Source of the DNA: Streptomyces sp. NBC_01314
Lineage (GTDB): Bacteria; Actinomycetota; Actinomycetes; Streptomycetales; Streptomycetaceae
Assembly (NCBI RefSeq): GCF_041435215.1
Contig: NZ_CP108394.1
Coordinates: 2,790,001-2,854,000 of the forward strand
Length of the DNA: 64,000 nucleotides
Reading direction: 5' to 3'
Shown here: piece after piece, positions 25,344-33,978 of the stretch
Layout: the number at the start of each line of letters is the position of its first letter
Numbering within the stretch: position 1 is the stretch's first letter
Translations under genes and position numbers: made by a program
The notes under the pieces: model-generated
Told to the model about the DNA's origin: nothing
The model's database searches: none
The model's input: the letters and a program-made list of their open reading frames with translations, nothing else

Positions 25344-27602
25344 ATGGGGAACGAAGACGTACGGGTGCGGGGGATCGCCGCCCGCGCCGGCGGCTGGAGC
25401 GCCCGGCACCGATGGGCGGCCGTCGGTGTCTGGGTGCTGTTCGTCGTGCTGACGATGGGGATCGGCTCGGCGATGGGGTCGGTCGAGGTCAGGGACAGCG
25501 ACCAGCTCAAGGGGGAGACCAGCACGGCGGCCCACATCATCGAGGAGGCGGGGATCGAGGAGCCCGCCGGTGAGACTGTGCTGATCCAGGCGAAGAACGA
25601 CGACACCTTGGCCACGGACTCCTCGTTCCGGGCCGCCGTGGACGACGTCATGAAGGCCGTCGAGGGCACCGGGAAGGTCACGGACGTGACCTCGCCGTAC
25701 GACACGCGGACGATCTCGAAGGACGGCCGCAGCGCGCTGGTCCAGTTCGACGTGCGGGGCGAGTCGAACACCGCGGGCGAGCGGATCGAGCCGGTGCTGA
25801 AGGCCGTCGAGGGCGTCCAGAAGGACCACGGGACGCTGCGGATCGAGGAGATCGGCGGCGCCTCCATGATGAAGACGTTCGACGACGCGTTCGGGAACGA
25901 CTTCCAGAAGGCCGAGTACTCGGCCCTGCCGGTGGCGCTCGGCATCCTGCTGATCGCGTTCGGCGCGGTCGTCGCGGCGCTGCTGCCGGTGGCGCTGGCG
26001 ATGACCGCGATCATGGCGACGATGGGCCTGATGGCCATCGTCAGCCATGTGATCCCGATGAGCGACACCGCCGGCTCGGTGATGCTGCTGGTGGGTCTGG
26101 CCGTCGGTGTCGACTACTGCCTGTTCTATCTACGCCGTGAGCGCGAGGAGCGTGCGGCGGGCCGGGACGCGCAGACCGCGCTGCGGGTGGCCGCCGCGAC
26201 CAGCGGCCGCGCCATCATCGTTTCCGGTGTCACGGTGTGCGTGGCGATGGCGGGCATGCTGTTCACCGGGCTCGCCGAGTTCGAGGCGATGGGCCTGGCC
26301 TCCCTGATGGTGGTCGCCGTCGCGATGGTCGGTTCGGTCACCGTGCTGCCGGCCCTGCTGTCGCTGCTGGGCGAGCGGGTCGAGAAGGGCCGTATCCCGT
26401 TCCTGCACCCGGACAAGCGGCGGAAGAACGGCCGCTCCGAAGGCACCTCGGAGAGCCGCTTCTGGAACGCCGTCCTGCGGGTCGTCCTCGCCAGGCCGGC
26501 GCTGTCGCTGGTCGTCGCGACCGGTGCGCTGCTCGCCGTGGCGGCGCCCGCGGTCGGGATGAAGACGCAGAACCTCACGCTGGACCAGGAGTTCGGCGAC
26601 TCGCTGCCGATCGTTCAGACGTACAACCGGGTCAACGAGGCTTTCCCGGGCGGTTCCGAGCCGGCCGAGGTGGTCGTCAGGGCGAAGGACATCAATGCTC
26701 CCGAAGTGCGCTCTGCGCTGGCCGACTTCAAGGAGGAGGCCGTCGCTTCGGGCGCCTCGCGCGGCCCGGTGGAGATCAAGGTGCACGACGCTCAGAACGT
26801 GGCCTTCGTGTACGTGCCGCTGGTCGGCGGCTCCGACCAGGACAGGGCGGGCGTGAGCCTGGACAAGCTGCGCGACGAGGTACGGCCCGACACACTCGGC
26901 AAGGTCGAAGGGGTCGAGGCGCCGGTCACCGGGCAGGTCGCGGGCAACCAGGACTTCAACGACCAGCTGGTCGGCTCCGTCGTCCCGGTCTTCGCCTTCG
27001 TCGTGTTCTTCGCCTTCGTGCTGATGCTGCTGTCGTTCCGCTCGCTGACGATCGCGGTCACGTCGATCGCGCTGAACCTGCTGTCGGTGGGCGCCGCGTA
27101 CGGCATCCTCGTCGCCGTCTTCCAGCACGGCTGGGGTGCCTCGCTGGTGGGCGCGGAGGGCGTCGGCGCCATCATCACCTGGCTGCCGCTGTTCCTCTTC
27201 GTGATCCTGTTCGGGCTGTCGATGGACTACCACGTGTTCGTGGTCTCGCGTATCCGTGAGGCGCGGCTGCGGGGCCTTACGACGAAGGACGCGATCCGGC
27301 ACGGCGTCGTCACCACGGCCGGGGTCGTGACCAGCGCGGCCGTCATCATGGTCGCCGTCTTCGCGATCTTCGGGACGCTGTCCATGCAGTCGATGAAGCA
27401 GATGGGTGTGGGTCTGGCGGCCGCCGTCCTCATCGACGCGACCATCATCCGGGGCGTGCTCCTCCCGGCGGTGATGGCCCTGCTCGGCGAGCGCAACTGG
27501 TACCTGCCGAAGTGGCTGAACCGCCTGCCGGACCTCACCCACGACGAGTCGCCGGAGCCGGGTCCGGCGCCGGCCAGGGAGGACGCGAGGGTACGGGTCT
27601 GA
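25344..27602 (+). CDS. MMPL family RND-type transporter
   Basis: 752 residues with the MMPL architecture: one N-terminal membrane segment (about 22-44), a large outer domain, a bundle of five or six membrane helices (about 190-380), a second single helix near 385, a second outer domain and a second bundle (about 550-720). Proton-relay type residues lie in VGVDYCLFYLRRERE and its repeat GLSMDYHVFVVSRIREA. MMPL proteins export lipids, siderophores or drugs. The start at 25344 follows a GAGGGGG stretch. No linked substrate gene. Confidence 0.87.
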   Translation: MGNEDVRVRGIAARAGGWSARHRWAAVGVWVLFVVLTMGIGSAMGSVEVRDSDQLKGETSTAAHIIEEAGIEEPAGETVLIQAKNDDTLATDSSFRAAVDDVMKAVEGTGKVTDVTSPYDTRTISKDGRSALVQFDVRGESNTAGERIEPVLKAVEGVQKDHGTLRIEEIGGASMMKTFDDAFGNDFQKAEYSALPVALGILLIAFGAVVAALLPVALAMTAIMATMGLMAIVSHVIPMSDTAGSVMLLVGLAVGVDYCLFYLRREREERAAGRDAQTALRVAAATSGRAIIVSGVTVCVAMAGMLFTGLAEFEAMGLASLMVVAVAMVGSVTVLPALLSLLGERVEKGRIPFLHPDKRRKNGRSEGTSESRFWNAVLRVVLARPALSLVVATGALLAVAAPAVGMKTQNLTLDQEFGDSLPIVQTYNRVNEAFPGGSEPAEVVVRAKDINAPEVRSALADFKEEAVASGASRGPVEIKVHDAQNVAFVYVPLVGGSDQDRAGVSLDKLRDEVRPDTLGKVEGVEAPVTGQVAGNQDFNDQLVGSVVPVFAFVVFFAFVLMLLSFRSLTIAVTSIALNLLSVGAAYGILVAVFQHGWGASLVGAEGVGAIITWLPLFLFVILFGLSMDYHVFVVSRIREARLRGLTTKDAIRHGVVTTAGVVTSAAVIMVAVFAIFGTLSMQSMKQMGVGLAAAVLIDATIIRGVLLPAVMALLGERNWYLPKWLNRLPDLTHDESPEPGPAPAREDARVRV

Positions 27603-27616
27603 TCGGGGCCCGAGTG

Positions 27617-27665
27617 CGGCGCGGGGCCGGGGGGGCGGTGTCACCGCCCCCCCGGCCCCGCGCCG
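27617..27665. terminator. 23-bp bidirectional hairpin terminator
   Basis: Perfect 23-bp inverted repeat (27617-27639 with 27643-27665) around a 3-base loop, almost entirely GC, exactly between two convergent genes. It can stop transcription from both sides. Confidence 0.85.
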
Positions 27666-27676
27666 TGTTCGCCGGT

Positions 27677-28633
27677 TCAGGCCGCCTTGGCCACGTCCCC
27701 GCGCACGTCTCCCCGGTCGAAGGAGTCGAGGGTGCGGGTGAAGTCGCGGGTCGACAGCAGCAGCTTGTAGACGATGGCGAGTTCGAAGACGAGCAGCAGG
27801 GCGCCGGAGACGAGGGTCACCGTCATCACGGAGTCGATGATCGGGCCGATCATGAAGACGCCCATCTGGAACTCGATGCCGCTGATCAGGTGGGGGCGGA
27901 CGCGGTGGCGCAGCAGGAAGGACCGGGCCCGCAGATAGGCGGGGAAGCGGCGGCGGAACTCCTGGTGCAGGTCGACGACCTGGGTCTGCGGCGCGGCCTC
28001 GGTGACCTCGGCGGTGGCCGTGCGCAGGTCCTGCTCGATGTCGGCCTCGGGGTTGTCGCGCAGCAGGTCCTCCATGAAGGCGAGTTCCCGCTCGTTCTCG
28101 GCGCGGCGGGCCTCGCGGAGCCGGGCCTTGATCTGCTTGCGCATGGTGTGCCGGACCTTGAAGGTCTCCAGCGAGTTGATGTAGCGCAGCGCGTCGCAGC
28201 CGATGACGGCGGCGGCGAGCCAGATGTAGAAGGTCTCGCCCGTGCGGTGGTACTGCCCGGCCATCAGGGCAACCGAGCACGCCGCGACCCGGACGCGGTC
28301 GAAGACGAAGTCGAGCCAGGCGCCGAACACGGAGCCCTGGCCGGTGAGCCGGGCGACCTTGCCGTCCATGCAGTCGAGGATGAAACTCAGGTGGTAAACA
28401 ATGGCGCCGGCGATCAGCCAGCGCCAGTCGCCCAGTGCGAAGAAGGCGGCCGAGACCAGACCCAGCAGGAAGGCGCCCCAGGTCAGCTGGTTGGGCGTGA
28501 TCCTCGTGTACTTGGCGGTGAGCCGCACCAGCGGTGTGGCGACCGGGTCGACGAGCAGCACGGTCCACCAGGCGTCCCGCTTCTTCTGCGTGACGCGGCG
28601 CACTTCCGCGAGGTCGGGTATGTCTCGTCGCAT
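27677..28633 (-). CDS. CDP-alcohol phosphatidyltransferase family membrane protein
   Basis: 318 residues. The catalytic signature D-x2-D-G-x2-A-R-x8-G-x3-D-x3-D is complete (DCMDGKVAR at about residues 87-95, GAWLDFVFD following). Membrane helices flank it and continue near the C-terminus. Such enzymes move a phosphatidyl or phosphoalcohol group from a CDP-alcohol onto an alcohol or inositol phosphate. An insert with charged helical sequence (about 150-215) separates the two membrane parts and is unusual for the smallest members. Acceptor not predictable. Preceded by a repeated operator-like motif. Confidence 0.85.
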   Translation of the reverse strand: MRRDIPDLAEVRRVTQKKRDAWWTVLLVDPVATPLVRLTAKYTRITPNQLTWGAFLLGLVSAAFFALGDWRWLIAGAIVYHLSFILDCMDGKVARLTGQGSVFGAWLDFVFDRVRVAACSVALMAGQYHRTGETFYIWLAAAVIGCDALRYINSLETFKVRHTMRKQIKARLREARRAENERELAFMEDLLRDNPEADIEQDLRTATAEVTEAAPQTQVVDLHQEFRRRFPAYLRARSFLLRHRVRPHLISGIEFQMGVFMIGPIIDSVMTVTLVSGALLLVFELAIVYKLLLSTRDFTRTLDSFDRGDVRGDVAKAA

Positions 28634-28726
28634 GGGTCAACTTCCTGGCGTTCGAAATGAGTTCACACCCAGCTTGAGATCCGTTCACCCAAGGCACAAG
28701 AAGGTCCGAGTGCAACCTTTCGGAGG

Positions 28727-28817
28727 GGGTAACGGTCCAACCCGGCAACAGAGTCAATGCGTTTGTCTCGCGGGCCGGACGTTACCCCAACGTTATGAAA
28801 TGACCGGACCGTTACCC
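28727..28817 (-). promoter_or_regulatory. Three copies of a GGACCGTTACCC-type motif
   Basis: In the 291-base gap upstream of the phosphatidyltransferase gene (start 28633) a 12-base motif occurs as a perfect inverted pair (28727-28738 and 28806-28817), with a third, slightly shorter copy at 28777-28788 (GGACGTTACCCC). The region is AT-richer than its surroundings and should contain the promoter. I read this as a binding site array for an unknown regulator. The gap also holds the end of the sugar transporter operon; no gene is visible. Confidence 0.5.
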
Positions 28818-28924
28818 AAAATGCGCCGGGACTTCACGGAAAAAGTGGAACCATCCAGCTTGCCCCGCTATCCACCCCTTGTCGGCACCGCTTCGATCCG
28901 CGGTTCAGGGACGCGGCCCCCGGC

Positions 28925-30211
28925 TCAGCGCTGGTAGCGGGCCAGCACCAGGTTGCCGTCGTCCTCCAGCCGTTCACGCAGCTCGCCGAGGCCGATCGCT
29001 CCGCTGTAGTACTCCTGGTAGGCGGGGGTGGCGACCTTGTCCTTCCACTCCGGGTAGCCGCGCACGGACTGGGCGGGGGCGGAGCGGAGGTGGGTGGCGA
29101 GGGCCGTGCCGGTGGCCCAGTCGTGCTCGGTCGTGCGCAGGGCCGGGTCCTGAAGGGCCTCGGTGCCGGTCGGGAGCATCCAGTCGCCGAGGGCGAGGCG
29201 GACCATGTTCTCGGGGCGCAGGAGGAAGTCGATGAACTCGGCGGCCTCCTTCTTGTGCGGGCTGTCCTCGGCGACCGAAAGCGTCTGCGGGCTGACACCC
29301 TGGGTGAGGCCGTCGGCGCCGGCCGGGGCGGGCAGCACCTGCCAGTCGAAGCCCTCGGGGGCCTGCTGGACGATCTGCTGACGGTACGAGAAGCCGAGCG
29401 GGACCATCGCGTACTTGCCGCCGAAGAAGCCGGGCAGCGTGTCGGAGCCGCCCATGCCGAGCGTGGTACCCGACGCGCTGCCGTCCTTGTTCACCTCGTC
29501 GTGCACGGTCTTCGGGACGACCGCGTCGGCCGCCTCGAAGCGGACCTCGACCTTGCCGTCGGCGTCCCGGTGGAACAGTTGCCCGCCCGCCGACAGCGAC
29601 AGGTTCAGCGTGGCCGACACCGGCTCCTTCAGCGGCCAGGCGACGCCGTACTTCCCGTCGCCGCTCAGCTCCTTGGCGACTGCGCGGAACTCCTGCCAGG
29701 TCCACGGGTCGTCCGGGGTGGGAACGCGCACACCCGACTCGCGCAGCCAGGTGGCGTTGGCGATCAGCACCCTTGGTTCCTGGAGGAACGGCACCCCGTA
29801 GATCCCGTCCCCGAAGGTCGTCGTCTCCCAGCTGCGCCGCGGAATGTCCGACGTGAGCCGTTCGGGCAGCAGCCGGCGCAGGTCGGCGAGGTAGCCGCCG
29901 TACGCGAAGTCCGCGAGGTCGTCGGAGGCGTCATGGATGATGTCCGGCGCCTCACCGCCCTCGAAGGACGTGAGCAACTGGTCGTGGACGCTGTCCCAAC
30001 TCCCCTGTACGTACTCGACCTCGACGCCGGGATGGGTGGCGTTCCACTCCTTCACCAGCTTCTTGTTGACCGCGACCGACTCCTCCTGCCAGGCCAGGGA
30101 CTGGAAGCGGAGGGTGATCCGGCCGTCGGCGGAGTCACCGTCGCCGTCTGCGGTGCAGCCGGTGGCGAGGAGGCACAGCAGCAGAACCGCCGTCAGCCAT
30201 CGTGCGCGCAT
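28925..30211 (-). CDS. Sugar ABC transporter substrate-binding lipoprotein
   Basis: 428 residues from the ATG at 30211. Signal peptide with lipobox (LLATGC, Cys near residue 19). Family 1 extracellular solute-binding fold: ITLRFQSLAW opening, APDIIHDASDDLADFAYGG, YGVPFLQEPRVLIANATWLRE and the hinge SPHKKEAAEFIDFLL. Last gene of a three-gene importer operon. The sugar is unknown; no glycosidase or LacI regulator is adjacent. Confidence 0.88.
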   Translation of the reverse strand: MRARWLTAVLLLCLLATGCTADGDGDSADGRITLRFQSLAWQEESVAVNKKLVKEWNATHPGVEVEYVQGSWDSVHDQLLTSFEGGEAPDIIHDASDDLADFAYGGYLADLRRLLPERLTSDIPRRSWETTTFGDGIYGVPFLQEPRVLIANATWLRESGVRVPTPDDPWTWQEFRAVAKELSGDGKYGVAWPLKEPVSATLNLSLSAGGQLFHRDADGKVEVRFEAADAVVPKTVHDEVNKDGSASGTTLGMGGSDTLPGFFGGKYAMVPLGFSYRQQIVQQAPEGFDWQVLPAPAGADGLTQGVSPQTLSVAEDSPHKKEAAEFIDFLLRPENMVRLALGDWMLPTGTEALQDPALRTTEHDWATGTALATHLRSAPAQSVRGYPEWKDKVATPAYQEYYSGAIGLGELRERLEDDGNLVLARYQR

Positions 30212-31044
30212 CAGCTCTTCACCGCCCCGGCGAGCATGCCGCCTGTGATCCGTTTCTGGATGACCGCGAAGACGACCAGGGAAGGGAGCGTCGCCAGGAA
30301 CGCCGCGGCGGCCAGCGGCCCGAGGTCGGCCGCGCCCTCCGCGCCGATGAAGTGGGTGAGGACGACCGGCAGGGTCTGTTTCTCCGGGGTCTTGAGCAGC
30401 ACCAGCGCGAAGAAGAACTCGTTCCACGCGGTGATGAACGCGAAGAGCGCCGTCGCCACGATGCCCGGCGCCAGCAGCGGCGCCGTCACCGACACCAGTG
30501 TCCGCAGCTTCCCTGCCCCGTCGACCGCCGCCGCCTCCTCCAGTTCGACAGGCACGGCCCGGACGTAGCCGACGAGCATCCACAGCGCGAACGGCAGCGC
30601 CCACACCACGTACACCATGATCAGGCCGGGTACGGAGTTGATCAGCCGGAGGTTCTTCAGTACCAGGAACAGCGGGATGATCACCAGCACGAACGGGAAC
30701 GCCTGGCTGACCACCACCCACCCGGTCGCCATCCGCGACAGCGTCGTGCGGTGCCGGGCCATGACGTAGGCCATCGGGGTCGCGATCAGCACGGCGACGA
30801 CGGCGGCGCCGAGAGCCGCGACCAGCGAGTTGAGCGCGGCCTCCAGCAGGGGCTGTTCGTCGAAGGCCTGCCGGAAATTGTCGAGAGTCGGGTTCTTCGG
30901 GATCCAGGTCGGGTGGAGAGTGCCCAGCTCGCGGGCGGGTTTGAAGGCGGTGGAGACCAGCCAGAGGAAGGGGAACGCGAGGAAGACGAGATACGCGAGG
31001 AGGGCCACGTACTGACCGGTCCGTGTCGCTCTGCCGGCCCTCAT
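30211..31044 (-). CDS. Sugar ABC transporter permease, MalG type
   Basis: 277 residues, six membrane helices. The coupling loop has the EAA motif (EEAAAVDGAGKLRT, about residues 169-182), followed by LLAPGIVATALFAF. It ends in the typical GGMLAGAVKS of MalG-like permeases. Its stop overlaps the start of the binding-protein gene by one base. No ATPase gene is linked; in Streptomyces the shared ATPase MsiK usually serves such importers. Confidence 0.9.
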   Translation of the reverse strand: MRAGRATRTGQYVALLAYLVFLAFPFLWLVSTAFKPARELGTLHPTWIPKNPTLDNFRQAFDEQPLLEAALNSLVAALGAAVVAVLIATPMAYVMARHRTTLSRMATGWVVVSQAFPFVLVIIPLFLVLKNLRLINSVPGLIMVYVVWALPFALWMLVGYVRAVPVELEEAAAVDGAGKLRTLVSVTAPLLAPGIVATALFAFITAWNEFFFALVLLKTPEKQTLPVVLTHFIGAEGAADLGPLAAAAFLATLPSLVVFAVIQKRITGGMLAGAVKS

Positions 31045-31997
31045 GCGTCACCGCCCCGCCGCAGCCGGCCGACCAGATGGAGGGCGAGGACGACCGAGAT
31101 CACCGCGACCATCACGCATCCCATCGCCGCCGCGTATCCGAACTGCCCGTAGCGGAAGGCCTCCTCGTAGGCGAAGAGCATCGGCAGGCGGGTGCGGCCG
31201 CCCGGTCCGCCGTTGGTGAGGACGTACACCAGGGCGAAGGAGTTGAAGTTCCAGATCAGGTTGAGCGCCGAGATGGCGAGGGCGATGGGTCTGATGGCGG
31301 GCCAGGTGACCGTGCGGAAGCGGCGCCAGGCGCCGGCGCCGTCCATCGCGGCGGCCTCGTGCAGTTCGCGTGGGGTGTTCTGCAGGCCGGCGAGGAGGGC
31401 GACGGTCGTCTGGGGCATGCCCGCCCAGACGCCGACCACTATGACGGCGGGCAGCGCGGTGGCCAGTCCGCTCAACCAGTCGCGGCCGTCGCCGAGGCCC
31501 AGGTCGCGGATGGTCTCGTTGAGGATGCCCGCGTCCGGGTTGTAGACGAGCCGCCACATGATGCCGACGACCACCTCCGGCATGGCCCAGGGGATGATGG
31601 CGAGCGCCCGCGCCAGCCAGCGCAGCCGGAGGGGCTGGTCGAGAAGCAGGGCCAGGCCGAGGCCGAGCAGGAACTGCGGCACGGTCACGCCGACCGCCCA
31701 CAGCAGGCCGATGCGGAACGAGTCCCAGAACAGGGTGTCGTGCAGCAGATCCTGGAAGTTGAGCGTGCCGATCCACCGGGTGGGCTCGGTCCGGCCGGAC
31801 TGGGCGTCGGTGAAGGCCAGCGCGATCCCGTACAGCAGCGGTCCGACGCTCAGCACCAGGATGGGGATCAGCGCGGGCAGCACCAGGAACCAGGCGCCGT
31901 GGTCGAGGATGCGCGGCTCCCGGCCGTCGGCGGGGGCGCGCCGCTTGGCCGGTCGCGTGCGTTTCGGCTTCGCGGTCGCCAAGGTCATGTCCGTCAT
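31041..31997 (-). CDS. Sugar ABC transporter permease, MalF type
   Basis: 318 residues with start at 31997; longer in-frame extensions are not supported. A basic N-terminus (KPKRTRPAKRR) is followed by six membrane helices; the EAA motif is HEAAAMDGAGAWRR. The C-terminal residues overlap the MalG-type gene start by four bases. First gene of the importer operon, divergent from a phosphotransferase gene. Confidence 0.9.
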   Translation of the reverse strand: MTDMTLATAKPKRTRPAKRRAPADGREPRILDHGAWFLVLPALIPILVLSVGPLLYGIALAFTDAQSGRTEPTRWIGTLNFQDLLHDTLFWDSFRIGLLWAVGVTVPQFLLGLGLALLLDQPLRLRWLARALAIIPWAMPEVVVGIMWRLVYNPDAGILNETIRDLGLGDGRDWLSGLATALPAVIVVGVWAGMPQTTVALLAGLQNTPRELHEAAAMDGAGAWRRFRTVTWPAIRPIALAISALNLIWNFNSFALVYVLTNGGPGGRTRLPMLFAYEEAFRYGQFGYAAAMGCVMVAVISVVLALHLVGRLRRGGDA

Positions 31998-32132
31998 GGT
32001 GCTGAGGGCATGACAGGGCGTCAAGGCACCGCGCACAGGCTCCGACCTGTGCGAATGCGAGACTGGCCGTGAATGGCGTGAACCTGACGCTCCCGAGGGG
32101 AGCGTCGGCCGTACGGACACGGAGGGCAAAGG
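31998..32132. promoter_or_regulatory. Divergent promoter region with two inverted repeats
   Basis: 135 bases between divergent genes. Holds CACAGG/CCTGTG (32034-32051) and a perfect 9-bp hairpin GACGCTCCC/GGGAGCGTC (32086-32106) in the leader of the phosphotransferase gene. Either may be an operator of the sugar importer operon. Confidence 0.4.
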
Positions 32133-32996
32133 ATGGACGAGGCACGGGCGCGGGACGTACTGGGCGCGGCCGGTGTGCTGCCCGGTGCGGCCGGGCATGC
32201 GCGGCTGCTCGCGCTGGGCGAGAACGCGGTGTTCGCCGCCGGTGGCCTGGTGGTCAAGGTGGGCCGCGACGCCGAACTCCTGGACCGGGCCCGCCGCGAA
32301 CTGGGCGTCGCGGCCTGGCTCACCGAGGCGGGCGTCCCGGCCGTGCGGCCCGCCGAGCCGGAGCCCCTGCTCGTCGAGGGACACCCGGTGACGGTGTGGC
32401 ACCGCCTGCCCGACCCCGTACGCCCCGCCGGGGCCGGCGATTTGGCCGAACTCCTACGGCTGGTCCATGCCCTGCCCGCCCCTCCGTTCGCACTGCCCCG
32501 CCGTGAACTGCTGGGCGGGGTGGAACGCTGGCTGCGCCTGGCCGGCGACGCGATCGACCCGGCGGACGCGGCCTACCTCCGCGAACGCCGCGACGGCTTC
32601 GCGGCAGCCGCGGCCGCCCTCACCCCTCACCTGCCCCCGGGCCCGGTCCACGGCGACGCACTCCCCCGCAACGTGCACATCGGCCCGGACGGCCCGGTCC
32701 TCGTCGACCTGGAGACCTTCTCCGGTGACCTCCGCGAGCACGACCTCGTCGTCATGGCCCTCTCCCACGACCGCTACGGGCTTCCGGCCGAGGAGTACGA
32801 CGCCTTCACGGCGACCTACGGCTGGGACGTGCGGGAATGGCCGGGCTGCTCGGTGCTCCGCGGCGCCCGCGAGACGGCCAGCTGTGCCTGGGTCGCGCAG
32901 CACGCGCCGAGCAACCCCGGGGCACTGACCGAGTTCGAACGCCGCGTCACCTCACTGCGGGACGGGGACGAGACGGTCCGCTGGTATCCGTTCTGA
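32133..32996 (+). CDS. Aminoglycoside phosphotransferase-like (APH/choline kinase fold) protein
   Basis: 287 residues. The kinase-like fold is recognised by the catalytic loop VHGDALPRNVHIG (about residues 174-186) and the metal-binding VDLETFSGDLREHD (about 192-205). The ATP-binding N-lobe has LGENAVFAAGGLVVKVGR. The real substrate may be a small metabolite rather than an antibiotic; such genes are common in Streptomyces. Start at the ATG 32133 with an AAAGG site. Confidence 0.82.
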   Translation: MDEARARDVLGAAGVLPGAAGHARLLALGENAVFAAGGLVVKVGRDAELLDRARRELGVAAWLTEAGVPAVRPAEPEPLLVEGHPVTVWHRLPDPVRPAGAGDLAELLRLVHALPAPPFALPRRELLGGVERWLRLAGDAIDPADAAYLRERRDGFAAAAAALTPHLPPGPVHGDALPRNVHIGPDGPVLVDLETFSGDLREHDLVVMALSHDRYGLPAEEYDAFTATYGWDVREWPGCSVLRGARETASCAWVAQHAPSNPGALTEFERRVTSLRDGDETVRWYPF

Positions 32997-33008
32997 GCGG
33001 CGCCGGCC

Positions 33009-33494
33009 TCAGACGGCTCGGAGTATGAGCACCGCTTCGTCGATCTCGGCGTCACGGGCCAGGGCGAAGCCCCGGTCGTGGCCGGTGACGACGAAACCGC
33101 ACTTCTGCAGGACGCGGATCGAGCCGGTGTTGTCGGCGGCCGCGTAGGCGTGCAGGGGCCGGGTGGGGACGAGGCCGATCAGGGCGGTGAGAGCGGCGGT
33201 GGCGATGCCTCGGCCCAAGTGCGCGCGGTCGATCCAGTAGGTGACCTGGCGTTCGTCCGGCGGCCCGAAGACCGCGGCGTTGCCGACGACCTCGCCGTCG
33301 GCGACCACCGTGCGCGTCAGGTTGTCGGAGTTTGCGCGGATTTTCGCCCAGTGACCGTCGAAGAGCGCCCGGTCGCGGTGGTACTCCCCGGTGAAGGCGG
33401 CGACCCGCTGCGCCTCGGGGTCGGACTGGTGCCGCCAGAAGAACGGCAGGTCGCTGTCGCGGACTTCGCGGAGGGAGACCGTCGCGGTCGTCAT
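33009..33494 (-). CDS. GNAT family N-acetyltransferase downstream of the split exonuclease
   Basis: 161 residues from the ATG at 33494. GNAT features: SLREVRDSDLPFFWRHQSDPE at the start, VTYWIDRAHLGRGIATAAL with the acetyl-CoA loop, and DNTGSIRVLQKCGFVVTGH near the end, as in RimJ-like enzymes. Its start overlaps the stop of the exonuclease fragment (ATGA). In the uninterrupted chromosome it would have been translated with the exonuclease; the mobile element now separates it from that promoter. Confidence 0.85.
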   Translation of the reverse strand: MTTATVSLREVRDSDLPFFWRHQSDPEAQRVAAFTGEYHRDRALFDGHWAKIRANSDNLTRTVVADGEVVGNAAVFGPPDERQVTYWIDRAHLGRGIATAALTALIGLVPTRPLHAYAAADNTGSIRVLQKCGFVVTGHDRGFALARDAEIDEAVLILRAV

Positions 33495-33922
33495 ACCGTC
33501 TCCTCCGCCGACTCGCGCAGCGGCCAGGTCGCGTCGACGACCGCTTCCGGGTCGCCCTTGCGGCGGAGGAAGGCCTGGAAGTCGGTGGCCCACTCGGCAT
33601 ACCACTCGATCTGGCGGCGGTGCAGCTCGGCCGGGCCGAGGGCGGCGACCTTCGGATGGCGCTGGGCTATCGCACGGGCGAGCCGGGCGGCGGCCAGGGC
33701 GTCGGCGGAGGCGTCGTGCGCGGTGTCCAGCGGGACGCCGTACTCCCCGCAGACCGCTTCGAGGTTGCGCTTGCCGCGGCGGTAGCGGTCGACGGAGCGG
33801 TCGATCGTGTACGGGTCGATGACCGGCGCCGGGTCGAGGCCGCCCAGCCGGTCGCGCAGGGACGGCAGAGCGTGCCGGCGCAGCTCGGCGGAGAGCAGGG
33901 TCAGGTCGAAGGCCTTATCCAC
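33491..33922 (-). pseudogene. C-terminal fragment of host 3'-5' exonuclease, cut by the mobile element
   Basis: 143 codons. From its fifth residue (Phe) it continues as the C-terminal 138 residues of a DEDDh exonuclease: the ExoII Asp begins DLTLLSAELRRH and the ExoIII pair is HDASADALAAAR. The first catalytic motif is missing. Its apparent GTG start lies within the terminal inverted repeat of the element, so it has lost its own start and ribosome binding site. Joining it to the fragment at 42143-42447 across the AAGGCC repeat gives an unbroken frame of 240 residues. Confidence 0.9.
33909..33914. repeat. Target core repeat, left copy (AAGGCC)
   Basis: Left copy of the 6-bp sequence that flanks the element; the right copy is at 42143-42148. 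In the host exonuclease it encodes the Ala-Phe of the ExoII motif. One copy must be original target, the other produced by integration. Confidence 0.85.
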
Positions 33923-33926
33923 GCAC
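33915..33926 (+). repeat. Left terminal inverted repeat
   Basis: TTATCCACGCAC, the exact inverse of 42131-42142. Further inward both ends share CCGTGTCTC (left copy at about 33929-33937), perhaps an arm-type site for recombinase binding. Confidence 0.88.
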
Positions 33927-33978
33927 GACCGTGTCTCACGAGCTCCGTCGTCGTTGATCGGCCAGGGGGTGCGATCAG

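Noticed and set aside
30211..31051. Upstream extension of the sugar-binding protein frame to 31051
   Set aside because: Antisense-like sequence over the MalG-type permease; the lipoprotein signal peptide begins at 30211.
31041..32402. Longer start for the MalF-type permease at 32402
   Set aside because: Would run through the divergent promoter and into the phosphotransferase gene; the family-like sequence starts at 31997.
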